In this document: piece after piece, positions 50,635-59,286 of the stretch | How the letters are laid out: each line of letters starts with the position of its first letter | Numbering within the stretch: position 1 is the first letter of the stretch | From: Bacillota bacterium | GTDB taxonomy: Bacteria; Bacillota; Clostridia; Oscillospirales; Ruminococcaceae | Direction of reading: 5' to 3' | Length of the DNA: 64,000 bases | Assembly (NCBI GenBank): GCA_023439835.1 | Contig: JAEXUW010000004.1 | Coordinates: forward strand, 1 to 64,000 | Position numbers and translations under genes: made by a program | The notes under the pieces: generated by a model | The model's input: only the letters and a program-made list of their open reading frames with translations | Databases searched by the model: none | Told to the model about the DNA's origin: nothing

Positions 50635-51838
50635 AGTATATAGCGATAAGCAATTAGCCTTGTTGAAACTTTGGCAGCACGATAACCTTAGACGTATCAA
50701 TCTGCTTGAGGGATCTGTTCGTAGTGGTAAGACGTGGATAAGCCTTGTGTTGTGGGCGTTCTGGGTGGCTACGATGCCAAAGGACGGTAACTATTTGATG
50801 GTCGCTAAAACGCTAACTTCCCTTCGCAGAAACTGTCTTGACTTACTTCAAGACCTTGTCGGCACAGCTAGCTTCACATACTCGCTAAGCAAAAAAGAGG
50901 GGCGCCTATTCGGGCGGCTTATTTATTTGGAGGGTGTGAATGACGCACGTGCTGAAAGCAAAATCCGGGGTATGACATTGCAGGGTGCTTATTGTGATGA
51001 GCTCACGCTTTTCACTGAAGACTTCTTCAGTATGCTTTTATCAAGGCTTTCAATGAGCGGAGCCAAACTCATAACCACCACCAACCCAGACAGCCCCTAT
51101 CATTGGCTTATGGATAAATACATCAATCGCAAGGATGAGCTGGATATTCTTATCCTTAAATTCTTGATTGATGATAACCCTTATCTCGACCCTGTTTATG
51201 TCGAAAATCTAAAACGTGAATACACCGGTGTTTTTTATGATCGCTTTATTAGTGGCTTGTGGGTTGTTGCTGAAGGGCTTATATATCCCGAAGCTGCCGA
51301 GGGCAAATACACCGTGCCATTTTGTCCTGAACGCAGATATACTCAGTATTGTGTATCAGCTGACTATGGCACACTTAACCCTTGTTCTATGGGGTTGTGG
51401 GGGCTATCGGGTAACGTTTGGTATCGCATTAAAGAATACTATCACAGCGGCAGAGATACCCGCAGGCAGCTCACAGACGAGGAATATTACGATAAACTTG
51501 TTGAACTGATAGACGGCTTGCCAGTGCGCGAGGTTATAATCGATCCATCAGCGGCAAGCTTTATTGCAACCATTCGCAAGCATGGCAGATATCACGTTCG
51601 CAAGGCTGATAATGCTGTCATTGATGGCATTCGAAACACAGCAAAAGCGTTGCAAAATGGAAGCGTACGCATTTGCGACAACTGCAAGAACACCATCTCT
51701 GAATTCGGTGCTTATCGTTGGGATGAAAAATCAGAAGAAGATAAGCCAATAAAGGAAAATGACCACGCTATGGACGATATACGCTATTTTGTAAATACGG
51801 TAGTTGACAAGAGCCCCGGCATTATAAAATTACGATAA
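50627..51838 (+). CDS. terL: Phage terminase large subunit (PBSX type)
   Basis: 403 aa. The packaging ATPase has Walker A GSVRSGKT at 29-36 and the Walker B-like GAYCDELTLF near 122. The C-terminal RNase H-like nuclease has CVSADYGTLNPCSMGLWG (Asp) and EVIIDPSAASF (Asp). The order and spacing fit PBSX/SPP1-like terminases. Intact. Confidence 0.95.
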   Translation: MSKVYSDKQLALLKLWQHDNLRRINLLEGSVRSGKTWISLVLWAFWVATMPKDGNYLMVAKTLTSLRRNCLDLLQDLVGTASFTYSLSKKEGRLFGRLIYLEGVNDARAESKIRGMTLQGAYCDELTLFTEDFFSMLLSRLSMSGAKLITTTNPDSPYHWLMDKYINRKDELDILILKFLIDDNPYLDPVYVENLKREYTGVFYDRFISGLWVVAEGLIYPEAAEGKYTVPFCPERRYTQYCVSADYGTLNPCSMGLWGLSGNVWYRIKEYYHSGRDTRRQLTDEEYYDKLVELIDGLPVREVIIDPSAASFIATIRKHGRYHVRKADNAVIDGIRNTAKALQNGSVRICDNCKNTISEFGAYRWDEKSEEDKPIKENDHAMDDIRYFVNTVVDKSPGIIKLR

Positions 51839-51849
51839 CAGGAGGAAGT

Positions 51850-53295
51850 ATGCTCACAGATTTATCTTTTCTTCAAAGCGGAAAGCACTGGCCGCCGCCC
51901 TCTGAAGCAGAGCGGCTTAAAAATTATCACGATAACCGCAGGCTGTTCGAGGACGAACACAGCGAGGTCTATCACAAGCAGCTCAGGCGAATATCAAGAG
52001 TAATCGGGAACTTTGAGGAGGTTATCTCATTCCCGATTATTTTTAATTATCAGAAGCTGATGAGCCTGAAAATGGCGGACCTGATATTCGGAGAGCCGCC
52101 GAAGATTACCGCCAATGACGACAAAAAGCAGGAGGTCATCGACCGTGTTCTGCTTGATACAGAGCTGATGAACAGTGCCTACATGGCGGCAATCGACGTC
52201 AGCCGTTACGGTGACAGTATAATGAGCACCAGCCGTGAGGACGGCTCTCCCCGAGTTTTCGTGCAGTCCCCTGCTATCTGGTTTCCCGTTGTTGATGCGG
52301 CGAATATACGAAGGCTGACGCATCACGTGCTTGCTTACCACTACCCTGTCGGAAAGCAGTGGCGGCTGAAGGTTCAGGTGCATAAAATCGACGAGCCGGG
52401 CAAATGTGAGGAGCATACCTATGAGCTGAACAGTACTTCGGGAGGCTTTTCAATCGGGCGGGAAATCATTGACGAAAACACTCATGCGCTTATTGAAACG
52501 CAGTTTAGTGAATGCCCCGTTTTCAGGGTGTCGAATGTCCTTACCTCTGACCGCATTTATGGAATTGACGATTATCAAAGCATAGACAGTATTATTTCAG
52601 AGCTGATAATCAGAGTTTCACAGATTTCAAGGGTGCTTGATGTTCACGCAAATCCGAGCATGGCGGGGCCCGCAAGCGCACTGGAGCAGGATTCTGTCAC
52701 AGGACAATGGCGACTCAAGGTCGGGGACTACTTCCCCAGAAACACAAATGAGGACCCGACACCCGAATACATAGTCTGGAACGCTTCTTTAGACGCAAAC
52801 TTCAAACAGATTGAGCTGCTTATCAATCAGCTTTACACGATAAGCGAAATGGGCTCTGCAATCTTTGGCGACACCTCGAACTCAACAGGACAGGTTGCCA
52901 GCGGAACAGCTCTGCGGCGGCTGATGATGTCGCCTCTTGCTAAAGCCCGACGAATCGCAAACAGCTTTGACCCTGTGCTCAAAAAGATAGTTTCACTTTG
53001 CTCAGGGGTTTACGGCGCTTTGATTTCCCCCTATGAAATCAGCATTAAGTGGAATGACGGTCTGCCCGATGATGAGCTTGAATCCGCAAACATTATGTCA
53101 ATACGCACAGGCGGCCGCCCGACAATAAGCCAGTACAGCGCAATTCAGCGGCTTGACGGACTTTCCGCCGAGGATACTCAAACCGAGCTTGCTGAAATTC
53201 GTGAAGATGACCTCGCCGACAGCATGGGAACAGAGCCGATTCCCGATGTGCATTCTGATGAGGATATCAAGGACGGTGAGCTGATTGGCGGATAA
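51850..53295 (+). CDS. Phage portal protein (SPP1 gp6-like)
   Basis: 481 aa, the dodecameric ring through which DNA enters and leaves the head. Family features: the N-terminal helical clip, NYQKLMSLKMADLIFGEPPKI near 70, the wing region, and IFGDTSNSTGQVASGTALRR near 340. Preceded by AGGAGGAAGT. It overlaps the MuF-type gene by 11 bases. Confidence 0.93.
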   Translation: MLTDLSFLQSGKHWPPPSEAERLKNYHDNRRLFEDEHSEVYHKQLRRISRVIGNFEEVISFPIIFNYQKLMSLKMADLIFGEPPKITANDDKKQEVIDRVLLDTELMNSAYMAAIDVSRYGDSIMSTSREDGSPRVFVQSPAIWFPVVDAANIRRLTHHVLAYHYPVGKQWRLKVQVHKIDEPGKCEEHTYELNSTSGGFSIGREIIDENTHALIETQFSECPVFRVSNVLTSDRIYGIDDYQSIDSIISELIIRVSQISRVLDVHANPSMAGPASALEQDSVTGQWRLKVGDYFPRNTNEDPTPEYIVWNASLDANFKQIELLINQLYTISEMGSAIFGDTSNSTGQVASGTALRRLMMSPLAKARRIANSFDPVLKKIVSLCSGVYGALISPYEISIKWNDGLPDDELESANIMSIRTGGRPTISQYSAIQRLDGLSAEDTQTELAEIREDDLADSMGTEPIPDVHSDEDIKDGELIGG

Positions 53296-54850
53296 GCTGA
53301 CAGCTGCCGAAAAGCTGATAAAACTTTATGAATCGGCACAAAAGCACCTTAATAAAATTATCACCGATAAATCAATACGCGGCTTCCCTGCTGCCTATGA
53401 ACGGCGAATGCTGGCACAAGTCAATGCAGAAATTCGACGCATTCGAAAAGCAACACCCGAAGTCATAAAGCAGCTTGTTCTTGAGGGATATCAGGAAGGA
53501 CTTGACCAGGCAATTAACGATATCGCAAAAGCGATTCCGAATGAGCCTCCTGCGATTAAAGCTTTTTCACGTTTAGACACAAGAGAAATTAATCTACTCA
53601 CCCAAAATACCATTGATGAGCTTGACAAGGCTTTGAATATCGTCGGGCGACGTATGCAGGACGAAATCCGTCAGGCGGGGCTTAATGCCACAGCATATAA
53701 AAAGGCGACAGGTGCAACTGTGAAGGAAATGCAGAAAGACCTTGAAAAAAGGCTTCTGGGACTTGATGCCGCCCACCCTGACGGCAGAATTGGAATACGG
53801 TACCGCAACGGACGAATTGTTCCTCTTGATACATATACCAAAATGGTATCGAGAACAACATCTGCCGAAGCACAGAACAAAGCCGTTTTCATTCAGGCAA
53901 AAGAAATGGGGCAGAATTTAGTAAAGCTGACCTCCCACCCTGTCACCTGTGAGGTTTGTGCTAAGTATCAGGGGCGAATTTACGCTTTGACAAAAGAAGT
54001 TGCAAACGGAAAGTACAAAGGCCCCGACGGCGAACCACTTCGCTTTCCTCTGCTGTATGAAACAGTTCTTCACCATGGTTATGAAACTATACATCCGAAC
54101 TGCCGTCACCGTTTCAGAATATTCGTTGCGGCATTCTATCCGCCCGAAAAGCTGAAAGAATTCTCTGACGCAAGCATGAAGCCGTTTAAGGACTCCCGAA
54201 GCGACCGCGACCGCAAGGCATATGCCACTGAACAGGCACAGAATCGGATTAAAAATCAGGATTACCGGCAGTATCAGAAATATAAGGCGGCTCTCGGAGA
54301 AGACGCACCGAAAAGCTTTTCGGGATTCAGAGCGATGAAGAAGGCGGGAGGGGAGAAGTGGGGGGATTTGCAGGGGAAGTATAGAAATCACGCAAAAGCA
54401 TTAGATGTATTTAATACTGGAGATATCCCGAAAGGAGCCAAAATTCATCCGCAAGAAATTTTGAATGACATGAATACATCTTCAATCGGATCTGAAACGC
54501 TAAAATATATAGACGAATTTGAAATTAGACCAAAATTAGACTACTCCCCAAAAAGTGGTGGGGTTCGCGGTCAGGAATTCGGGGGGGATATTACTTTATA
54601 TCTTAATAATTGCAAAGACGTAAAAACTGCTACATGCACATTAATCCATGAATGCACGCATAAACGTTATGGAATAGGTCAAAGCCAATGGGCTGAATGC
54701 GTCTGCGTATGTCAAGAAATTAAGCACAGAAGAAACAGAGCTTATTTGACAATACAAGAAAAACGAACTATAATAGAAGCAGTTAAAGATGTATACCCCG
54801 AATATAACTGGAGAAAGGGAGGCATTATAAATGGCAGAAGAACAAAATAG
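53285..54850 (+). CDS. MuF-type minor head protein with C-terminal zincin (candidate toxin) domain
   Basis: 521 aa, TTG start coupled to the portal stop. Residues 1-300 are a phage minor capsid/MuF protein (SHPVTCEVCAKYQGRIYALT, IHPNCRHRFRIF) packed in the head beside the portal. After a Lys/Arg-rich linker (300-360) the DNA becomes AT-rich from about 54385 and encodes a separate domain with HECTH at 455-459 and Glu471, a HExxH zinc peptidase pattern. MuF proteins are known carriers of variable C-terminal toxin domains. The domain could act in the infected cell or against rivals; its target is unknown. A zinc-ribbon gene overlaps its end by 20 bases. Confidence 0.85.
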   Translation: MADKLTAAEKLIKLYESAQKHLNKIITDKSIRGFPAAYERRMLAQVNAEIRRIRKATPEVIKQLVLEGYQEGLDQAINDIAKAIPNEPPAIKAFSRLDTREINLLTQNTIDELDKALNIVGRRMQDEIRQAGLNATAYKKATGATVKEMQKDLEKRLLGLDAAHPDGRIGIRYRNGRIVPLDTYTKMVSRTTSAEAQNKAVFIQAKEMGQNLVKLTSHPVTCEVCAKYQGRIYALTKEVANGKYKGPDGEPLRFPLLYETVLHHGYETIHPNCRHRFRIFVAAFYPPEKLKEFSDASMKPFKDSRSDRDRKAYATEQAQNRIKNQDYRQYQKYKAALGEDAPKSFSGFRAMKKAGGEKWGDLQGKYRNHAKALDVFNTGDIPKGAKIHPQEILNDMNTSSIGSETLKYIDEFEIRPKLDYSPKSGGVRGQEFGGDITLYLNNCKDVKTATCTLIHECTHKRYGIGQSQWAECVCVCQEIKHRRNRAYLTIQEKRTIIEAVKDVYPEYNWRKGGIINGRRTK

Positions 54851-55013
54851 CAATATATTTGACAGGCTTCATAACGGCGAAAAAGTTGAATGCCCTAAAT
54901 GTAAAAAAGGCGTTTTAGAGCCATTTAACGCTCTATATCCAAACTCTCACGATTTTAACTGTTCTAATTGTGATTTTCATTATCATTGGGACCCGGTAAT
55001 TAATATTGAATAA
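54831..55013 (+). CDS. 60-aa zinc-ribbon protein, possible partner of the MuF zincin
   Basis: 60 aa with CPKC (21-24) and CSNC (44-47), a treble-clef/zinc-ribbon arrangement, and little else. Its GGAGG site and start lie inside the 3' end of the MuF gene, so the two are translated together. It shares the AT-rich composition of the toxin-like domain and ends at a strong terminator. Immunity protein or chaperone is an inference from position only. Confidence 0.7.
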   Translation: MAEEQNSNIFDRLHNGEKVECPKCKKGVLEPFNALYPNSHDFNCSNCDFHYHWDPVINIE

Positions 55014-55050
55014 AACCACCTATCAATTTATGACAGGTGGTTTAGTTTTT
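55012..55050. terminator. Bidirectional terminator after the zinc-ribbon gene
   Basis: AACCACCT-TC pairs with GA-AGGTGGTT around a short loop, with A-rich 5' and TAGTTTTT 3' flanks. It sits between the convergent zinc-ribbon and DUF1508 genes and interrupts the phage late operon. Confidence 0.85.
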
Positions 55051-55071
55051 GATTGCCGTAAAAGTACTATT

Positions 55072-55248
55072 TCACGGCATATCAGCAATAGATGCAAAAG
55101 CAGCATTCTGTTTTATTGAATCAATTGCTTCTTTAGCCGATAGCTTAGACTCAAAAGTTTCACTGGTACATATAATTTGTCCATTACTAGCTTTTATGCT
55201 AAAGAAGAATTGACCGTTTTCTGCTTTTCTAATTTCAAATTTCATCAT
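55072..55248 (-). CDS. DUF1508/YegP-like small protein
   Basis: 58 aa: KFEIRKAENGQFFFSIKASN, then GQIICTSETFESK and AIDSIKQNA, a clear single DUF1508 (YegP) repeat. The function of the family is not established. AAAGGGGGGTGAATT precedes a double ATG (55248 or 55245). It runs against the late operon and has its own promoter (55271-55299), so it could be expressed in the lysogen. It is part of the AT-rich accessory insert. Confidence 0.8.
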   Translation of the reverse strand: MMKFEIRKAENGQFFFSIKASNGQIICTSETFESKLSAKEAIDSIKQNAAFASIADMP

Positions 55249-55270
55249 AATTCACCCCCCTTTCTAGCTT

Positions 55271-55299
55271 ATATTACCACATTCGACCATAAATTACAA
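55271..55299 (-). promoter_or_regulatory. Promoter of the DUF1508 gene
   Basis: Minus-strand TTGTAA (55294-55299) and TAATAT (55271-55276) with a 17-base spacer. Confidence 0.65.
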
Positions 55300-55370
55300 T
55301 TATAAAGCGTTGCCTGATGGCGGCGCTTTTAATATTTCTTGGCGGAAAGAATCCGTCAGAAGGAGGATAC

Positions 55371-55904
55371 ATGAACACAACAAAACCAATTAGAATCTCA
55401 ATGCAGTATTTCGCAGAGCCGGGTGATACGGCTCCGGTTGCTCAACCGGCCCCCACCGCAAAGGCATATTCAGAGGATTATGTCAAGGATCTGCGTGAGG
55501 AAGCCAAAAGCCACAGACTCAAGGCTTCAGGTCTTGAAAAATCCGTCCGCACTGCACTCGGTCTGAAGGACGACGAGGAGCTGGGCGACATTAGTCAAAG
55601 GCTATCCTCACGTGAAGCCAGTGTTCTAAAAGCGGCGAATGACAGGCTCATTTCCGCCGAAATCAAATCGCTGGAGGGCTATGACCACAAGCTTCTGTCA
55701 AAGGTTATCGACCTGTCAGCTGTAAAGGTCGACGGCAATGGAAATATTACAGGAGTTAAAGAGGCGGCGGAGGCTGCTTCAAAGGAATTTCCGGCGGTTA
55801 AATCAATCGCAAAGCCGCCTTTTGTTCCACCAAACCCCGCGGCATCCGACACAGGAACCAACCCGAACGCCGCTATGAATGCACTCATCCGCGGCAAAAG
55901 ATAA
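55371..55904 (+). CDS. Phage scaffold protein
   Basis: 177 aa, Glu/Lys/Ala-rich and helical, with a Pro/Ala-rich N-terminal stretch and a C-terminal PPFVPPNPAA...NAAMNALIRGKR. Position between the MuF gene and major capsid, size and coiled-coil character fit a head scaffold that guides capsid assembly. Start at 55371 after GAAGGAGGATAC; the ORF reading from 55317 has no such site. Confidence 0.8.
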   Translation: MNTTKPIRISMQYFAEPGDTAPVAQPAPTAKAYSEDYVKDLREEAKSHRLKASGLEKSVRTALGLKDDEELGDISQRLSSREASVLKAANDRLISAEIKSLEGYDHKLLSKVIDLSAVKVDGNGNITGVKEAAEAASKEFPAVKSIAKPPFVPPNPAASDTGTNPNAAMNALIRGKR

Positions 55905-55923
55905 TTTTAAAGGAGAATGAAAT

Positions 55924-56859
55924 ATGCCAGATATTATTAACAGAACCGACGCCGAAGCCCTTATTCCGGTGCAGGTGTCAGGCGAAATCATCAAGGCGGT
56001 AACTCAGCAGTCCGCCGTATTATCCCTTATGAGAAAGCTCCCCAACATGACAAGCAAGCAGCAGAAAATGCCTGTGCTTTCAGCGCTCGCAACAGCAGGC
56101 TTTGTCAACGGCGACACAGGACTTAAAGCAACAAGCAAAGCGGCATGGATGAACAAATTCATCACCGCCGAGGAAATTGCGGTTATCATCCCCATCCCCG
56201 AGGCTGTTCTCGACGACGCTGAGTATGACATTTTCGGCGAAATCAAGCCTCAGATTGTTGAGGAATTCGGACGCGTAATTGACGGAGCCGCACTGTTCGA
56301 TGTTGACCGCCCGACCTCATGGCCAACAGCAATCGTTAATTCCGCAATTGCGGCGGGGAAAACAGTCACTCTCGGCACAGGGGCAGACATTGCCGCAGAC
56401 GTCAATGAGCTTATGGGGCTTGTGGAAGCAAGCGGCTATGATGTGAACGGCTTTGCGGCGGCTATTTCGGTTAAAAGCAAGCTCAGAGGGCTAAGAGATA
56501 ACACAGGCTCGCCTATCTTCCAGCCTTCACTTACCACTGGAACTCCCTCAACGCTTTACGGTCAAGCAATAAACTATCCGAAGAACGGCGCATGGGACGC
56601 AACAAAGGCGCTTATCCTCGGCGGTGACTTCAATCAGGCGGTTTACGCAATCCGTCAGGATATCACCTATAAGGTGCTTGATCAGGCGGTTATTTCAGAC
56701 GGTGACGGAAAAATCATTTACAACCTTGCTCAGCAGGATATGGTCGCTCTTCGCTGTGTAATGCGCCTCGGCTGGCAGCTCCCGAACCCGATTAACCGCA
56801 TGGACGAAAGTGCAAACCGTTATACGTTCGCTGTTCTTACTCCCGGCGGAGGTGTATAA
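55924..56859 (+). CDS. Major capsid protein (HK97 fold)
   Basis: 311 aa. The N-terminal QVSGEIIKAVTQQSAVLSLMRKLPM-like segment, the E-loop region and GDFNQAVYAIRQDITYKVLD match the HK97-fold Phage_capsid family. Without an N-terminal delta domain (the scaffold is separate). AAAGGAGAATGAAAT precedes the ATG. The last base overlaps the next ATG (TAATG). Confidence 0.93.
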   Translation: MPDIINRTDAEALIPVQVSGEIIKAVTQQSAVLSLMRKLPNMTSKQQKMPVLSALATAGFVNGDTGLKATSKAAWMNKFITAEEIAVIIPIPEAVLDDAEYDIFGEIKPQIVEEFGRVIDGAALFDVDRPTSWPTAIVNSAIAAGKTVTLGTGADIAADVNELMGLVEASGYDVNGFAAAISVKSKLRGLRDNTGSPIFQPSLTTGTPSTLYGQAINYPKNGAWDATKALILGGDFNQAVYAIRQDITYKVLDQAVISDGDGKIIYNLAQQDMVALRCVMRLGWQLPNPINRMDESANRYTFAVLTPGGGV

Positions 56860-57161
56860 TGACTTCGCTTTGCATGAAGGTTAAAACCGTATTCGGCGGA
56901 CAGCGGCTTTGCCTCGGTGATGTTGTCGGCGTTGATGATATCACCGCCGCCCGATGGGTGAAGCTTGGAATTGCCGAAAAGCTCCCCGAGTATGAAAACA
57001 TTACAGAGAACGGAGGCGAAGAAGAATGCTCACCGTCGGAACAGACAGCTATGTCACAGTTGCAGAAGCAGACGTCTATATCGGAAGAAATTACAGAAGC
57101 ACCAGCTCCGACCGAAGCCGATGGGAAGGCCTCTCAGAAGAGGACAAGGAAATCCTCTTAA
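56859..57161 (+). CDS. Small phage head protein with charged tail
   Basis: 100 aa. Residues 1-42 form a compact MKVKTVFGG...GIAEKLPEY unit seen in small head-associated proteins next to capsid genes. The rest is acidic then Lys/Arg-rich and disordered. Its last 136 bases overlap the following connector gene in another frame, which explains the low-complexity tail. Role unknown. Confidence 0.65.
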   Translation: MTSLCMKVKTVFGGQRLCLGDVVGVDDITAARWVKLGIAEKLPEYENITENGGEEECSPSEQTAMSQLQKQTSISEEITEAPAPTEADGKASQKRTRKSS

Positions 57162-57511
57162 GACAGGCTTGCGGCGAAATCGAACGCTTACCTCTGCGCG
57201 GGCGAAAATTCACGTCAGGTCAGCCGTTTCAGTTTCCACGTGTAAGATACAGTGAAAGCCTGCCCCCACCCGATTGCCCGAATGAAGTCAGGGCGGCGCA
57301 GATTGAGCTTGCCCTGTGGCTGAGTGATGAGGAAAAGCAGACGGAAAGAAAACAGCGGCAGAGCCTGCAAACGCAAGGTGTTACCGCCGTCAGTATCGGA
57401 AGTACCTCCGAAAGCTATGTCAAACATGGCGGCACTTCCGCCGCAAGACAGTGTCTAGCAGTAATTTCTCTGTTGTCAGGCTGGCTGAATGGAGGCTGTG
57501 GTATTGTATGA
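57026..57511 (+). CDS. Head-tail connector (gp6/DnaT-like adaptor)
   Basis: 161 aa. MLTVGTDSYVTVAEADVYIG is the typical start of the DnaT-like/gp6-type adaptor that attaches to the portal. ARG/QPFQFPRV and the C-terminal helices also fit. GGAGGCGAAGAAG directly precedes the ATG, so this start inside the upstream gene is convincing. ATGA coupling with the next gene. Confidence 0.82.
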   Translation: MLTVGTDSYVTVAEADVYIGRNYRSTSSDRSRWEGLSEEDKEILLRQACGEIERLPLRGRKFTSGQPFQFPRVRYSESLPPPDCPNEVRAAQIELALWLSDEEKQTERKQRQSLQTQGVTAVSIGSTSESYVKHGGTSAARQCLAVISLLSGWLNGGCGIV

Positions 57512-57825
57512 GCATGTTTTCATATGCCTTTACGCACACCGCACAGCTCCACCGCTATACAGGCATAAACCGAACAGGCGACGCTCAATATAACCCGCCT
57601 CTTGAAGCTGAGCCTGTTTCTTTCCCCTGTCGCTTTGAATACAAGCGGCGTGAGGTTCTCGATAAGGCGGGAAACAGAGTTATCTCGGAAGCAAGCCTTC
57701 TAACCGACACCGAGCTGAAGCCTTTGGACGTTATTTTGTATGCAAATCAGAAATGGACTGTAAAGTCTTCTTCCCCGAAATGCGGCTTGTCGGGAAGAAC
57801 TGAACACTGGGAGGTGGCTCTCTGA
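57508..57825 (+). CDS. Head closure / head-tail joining protein
   Basis: 105 aa, beta-rich, of the stopper type (gp16/Phage_H_T_join-like): TAQLHRYTGINRTGDAQYNP, FPCRFEYKRREVLDKAGNRV, LDVILYANQKWTVKSSSPKC. Starts at the ATGA overlap with the connector gene and ends with TGATGG-type coupling to the next. It closes the head after packaging. Confidence 0.75.
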   Translation: MSMFSYAFTHTAQLHRYTGINRTGDAQYNPPLEAEPVSFPCRFEYKRREVLDKAGNRVISEASLLTDTELKPLDVILYANQKWTVKSSSPKCGLSGRTEHWEVAL

Positions 57826-58289
57826 TGGCAAAGCGTATAAAGATTGCTGAAGGGGTTTATCTGAGCGGACTGAAAAACATCGAAGATGGGATTCAGGAAA
57901 AGGTTTCGCAGCTGACAAAAGCAAGTGCCGAGGGTCTGGCTTTAGGGCTTACCGAAATTCTCGGAATAGCCGCCGAGCGCGCTCCTCTTGATACGGGAGA
58001 TTTGCGCGGCAACGGATATATCGAGTTTGATGGAAAGCAATACGCCAAAGGAAACAAGGACGTTGGCGTCGATATCACAGGCGAAATTCCGGACGAAATC
58101 GCACTCGCCAAAATCGGCTTTGATTCAAAGTATGCCGCCGACCAGCACGAGCACACAGAATATGACCACCCCCGCGGAGGTCGCGCAAAATATCTTGAGA
58201 GTGCTGTTGAAGAAAATAAGGACCATCTGCTGAGAATGATAGCCAAAGCAGTTTCAGCTTCTTTGTTCGGAGGTGACGATGATGATTAG
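57825..58289 (+). CDS. HK97 gp10-like minor tail/adaptor protein
   Basis: 154 aa. A helical N-terminus, then AAERAPLDTGDLRGNGYIEF and ADQHEHTEYDHPRGGRAKYLE, the typical signature of minor capsid/tail-completion (gp10-like) proteins. Ends in an acidic GGDDDD tail that overlaps the next gene's start region. Confidence 0.8.
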   Translation: MAKRIKIAEGVYLSGLKNIEDGIQEKVSQLTKASAEGLALGLTEILGIAAERAPLDTGDLRGNGYIEFDGKQYAKGNKDVGVDITGEIPDEIALAKIGFDSKYAADQHEHTEYDHPRGGRAKYLESAVEENKDHLLRMIAKAVSASLFGGDDDD

Positions 58290-58653
58290 AGCACTTGCCG
58301 ACTTCCTTGAAGAACAAGGATATTCAGGCATTTGTATTGACGTTATGCCTGACGCAGAAAAACAGCTTGACACGATTTATCTCGGTAAATGGAGTCATAC
58401 CGTTTCAGAAATTAACGACGGCACAGGCGTTCAGTTTGTTCAGATTCAGGTCAGACGTACAACCTATGACGAGGCTTATTCGCTTTGTGATGAGCTGTTC
58501 AAGCTTCTTGACAGCGGACTGGATGAAGCCGTAATTCACCTCAACCCTGAACACTGGTGCATTGCACGTCCCCGAAGAGGGCCTATTATTATGGAGCGTG
58601 CCTCCAACTACACAACTTTTTACTATGAGCTCGCCCTTTGGGGCGAAAACTGA
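58279..58653 (+). CDS. Tail terminator-type minor capsid protein
   Basis: 124 aa: ALADFLEEQGYSGICIDVMP, YDEAYSLCDELFKLLDSG, and a beta-rich end. Size, fold pattern and position before the tube gene fit the tail-terminator/completion protein. The start is the first ATG after GGAGGTGACG. Overlaps the upstream gene by 11 bases. Confidence 0.75.
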   Translation: MMIRALADFLEEQGYSGICIDVMPDAEKQLDTIYLGKWSHTVSEINDGTGVQFVQIQVRRTTYDEAYSLCDELFKLLDSGLDEAVIHLNPEHWCIARPRRGPIIMERASNYTTFYYELALWGEN

Positions 58654-58667
58654 AAGGAGAAATTATT

Positions 58668-59234
58668 ATGCCTAAAGGCTTAAAGGGCTTTGCCCATCTC
58701 GGAATATTCCCGACAATAGTTGATACCGTTGCCGCATATTCAGCGGCGGGAACAAAGCTTGATTTTACAGGAGCATCCTCCTGCTCTGTAAATGACAACA
58801 AGGAGGATTTTGAAATCCCCGGCGACGACGGGATTTATGACAGCGGCTCGGAATGGAAAACGACAACACTTACACCGATTGTGCATGAGGTTGACCTTGC
58901 GACACTGGCGGCACTTGCGGGCTGTGATATTGATACGGCAAAAACCGCAATTGAGGAGGGCACGTTTGATATTCCCAACATGGTGGCAACAACCTTCACA
59001 GCGCTAAGACGTGACGGCGGCTATCGCTGTTACCGTTACTACTGCTGTAAGCTTAAAAGCTACAGCGTTTCTCACGCAACTAAAGGCACATCAAATGATG
59101 GTCAGCCCTATACACTGACCTTTGAGTGTATGCCCCGTAAAATCGACGGCAAAATCAGAGGCACTTCAGACGTTTCAGACCTTGCCTCCGCGCTTGCTTG
59201 GATTGCTACAATCCCCGAGCTTCCCGAAGATTAA
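58668..59234 (+). CDS. Major tail tube protein
   Basis: 188 aa, beta-rich: MPKGLKGFAHLGIFPTIVD, SEWKTTTLTPIVHEVDLATLAAL, SHATKGTSNDGQPYTLTFECM. Position between the terminator and the chaperone genes and high-quality site AAAGGAGAAATTATT fit the tube protein of a siphovirus. A hairpin behind it may limit read-through, as expected for a highly made subunit. Confidence 0.85.
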   Translation: MPKGLKGFAHLGIFPTIVDTVAAYSAAGTKLDFTGASSCSVNDNKEDFEIPGDDGIYDSGSEWKTTTLTPIVHEVDLATLAALAGCDIDTAKTAIEEGTFDIPNMVATTFTALRRDGGYRCYRYYCCKLKSYSVSHATKGTSNDGQPYTLTFECMPRKIDGKIRGTSDVSDLASALAWIATIPELPED

Positions 59235-59245
59235 GCAACAAAAAA

Positions 59246-59272
59246 AGGGCGGTTAATTCCGCCCTAAAATTT
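59246..59272 (+). terminator. Weak terminator after the tail tube gene
   Basis: GGGCGG pairs with CCGCCC over six bases and is followed by TAAAATTTTAT. Confidence 0.6.
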
Positions 59273-59286
59273 TATGAGGTGATAGT

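Noticed and set aside
53918..54391. 157-aa minus-strand ORF inside the MuF gene
   Set aside because: Shadow of the conserved minor-head domain, without start signals.
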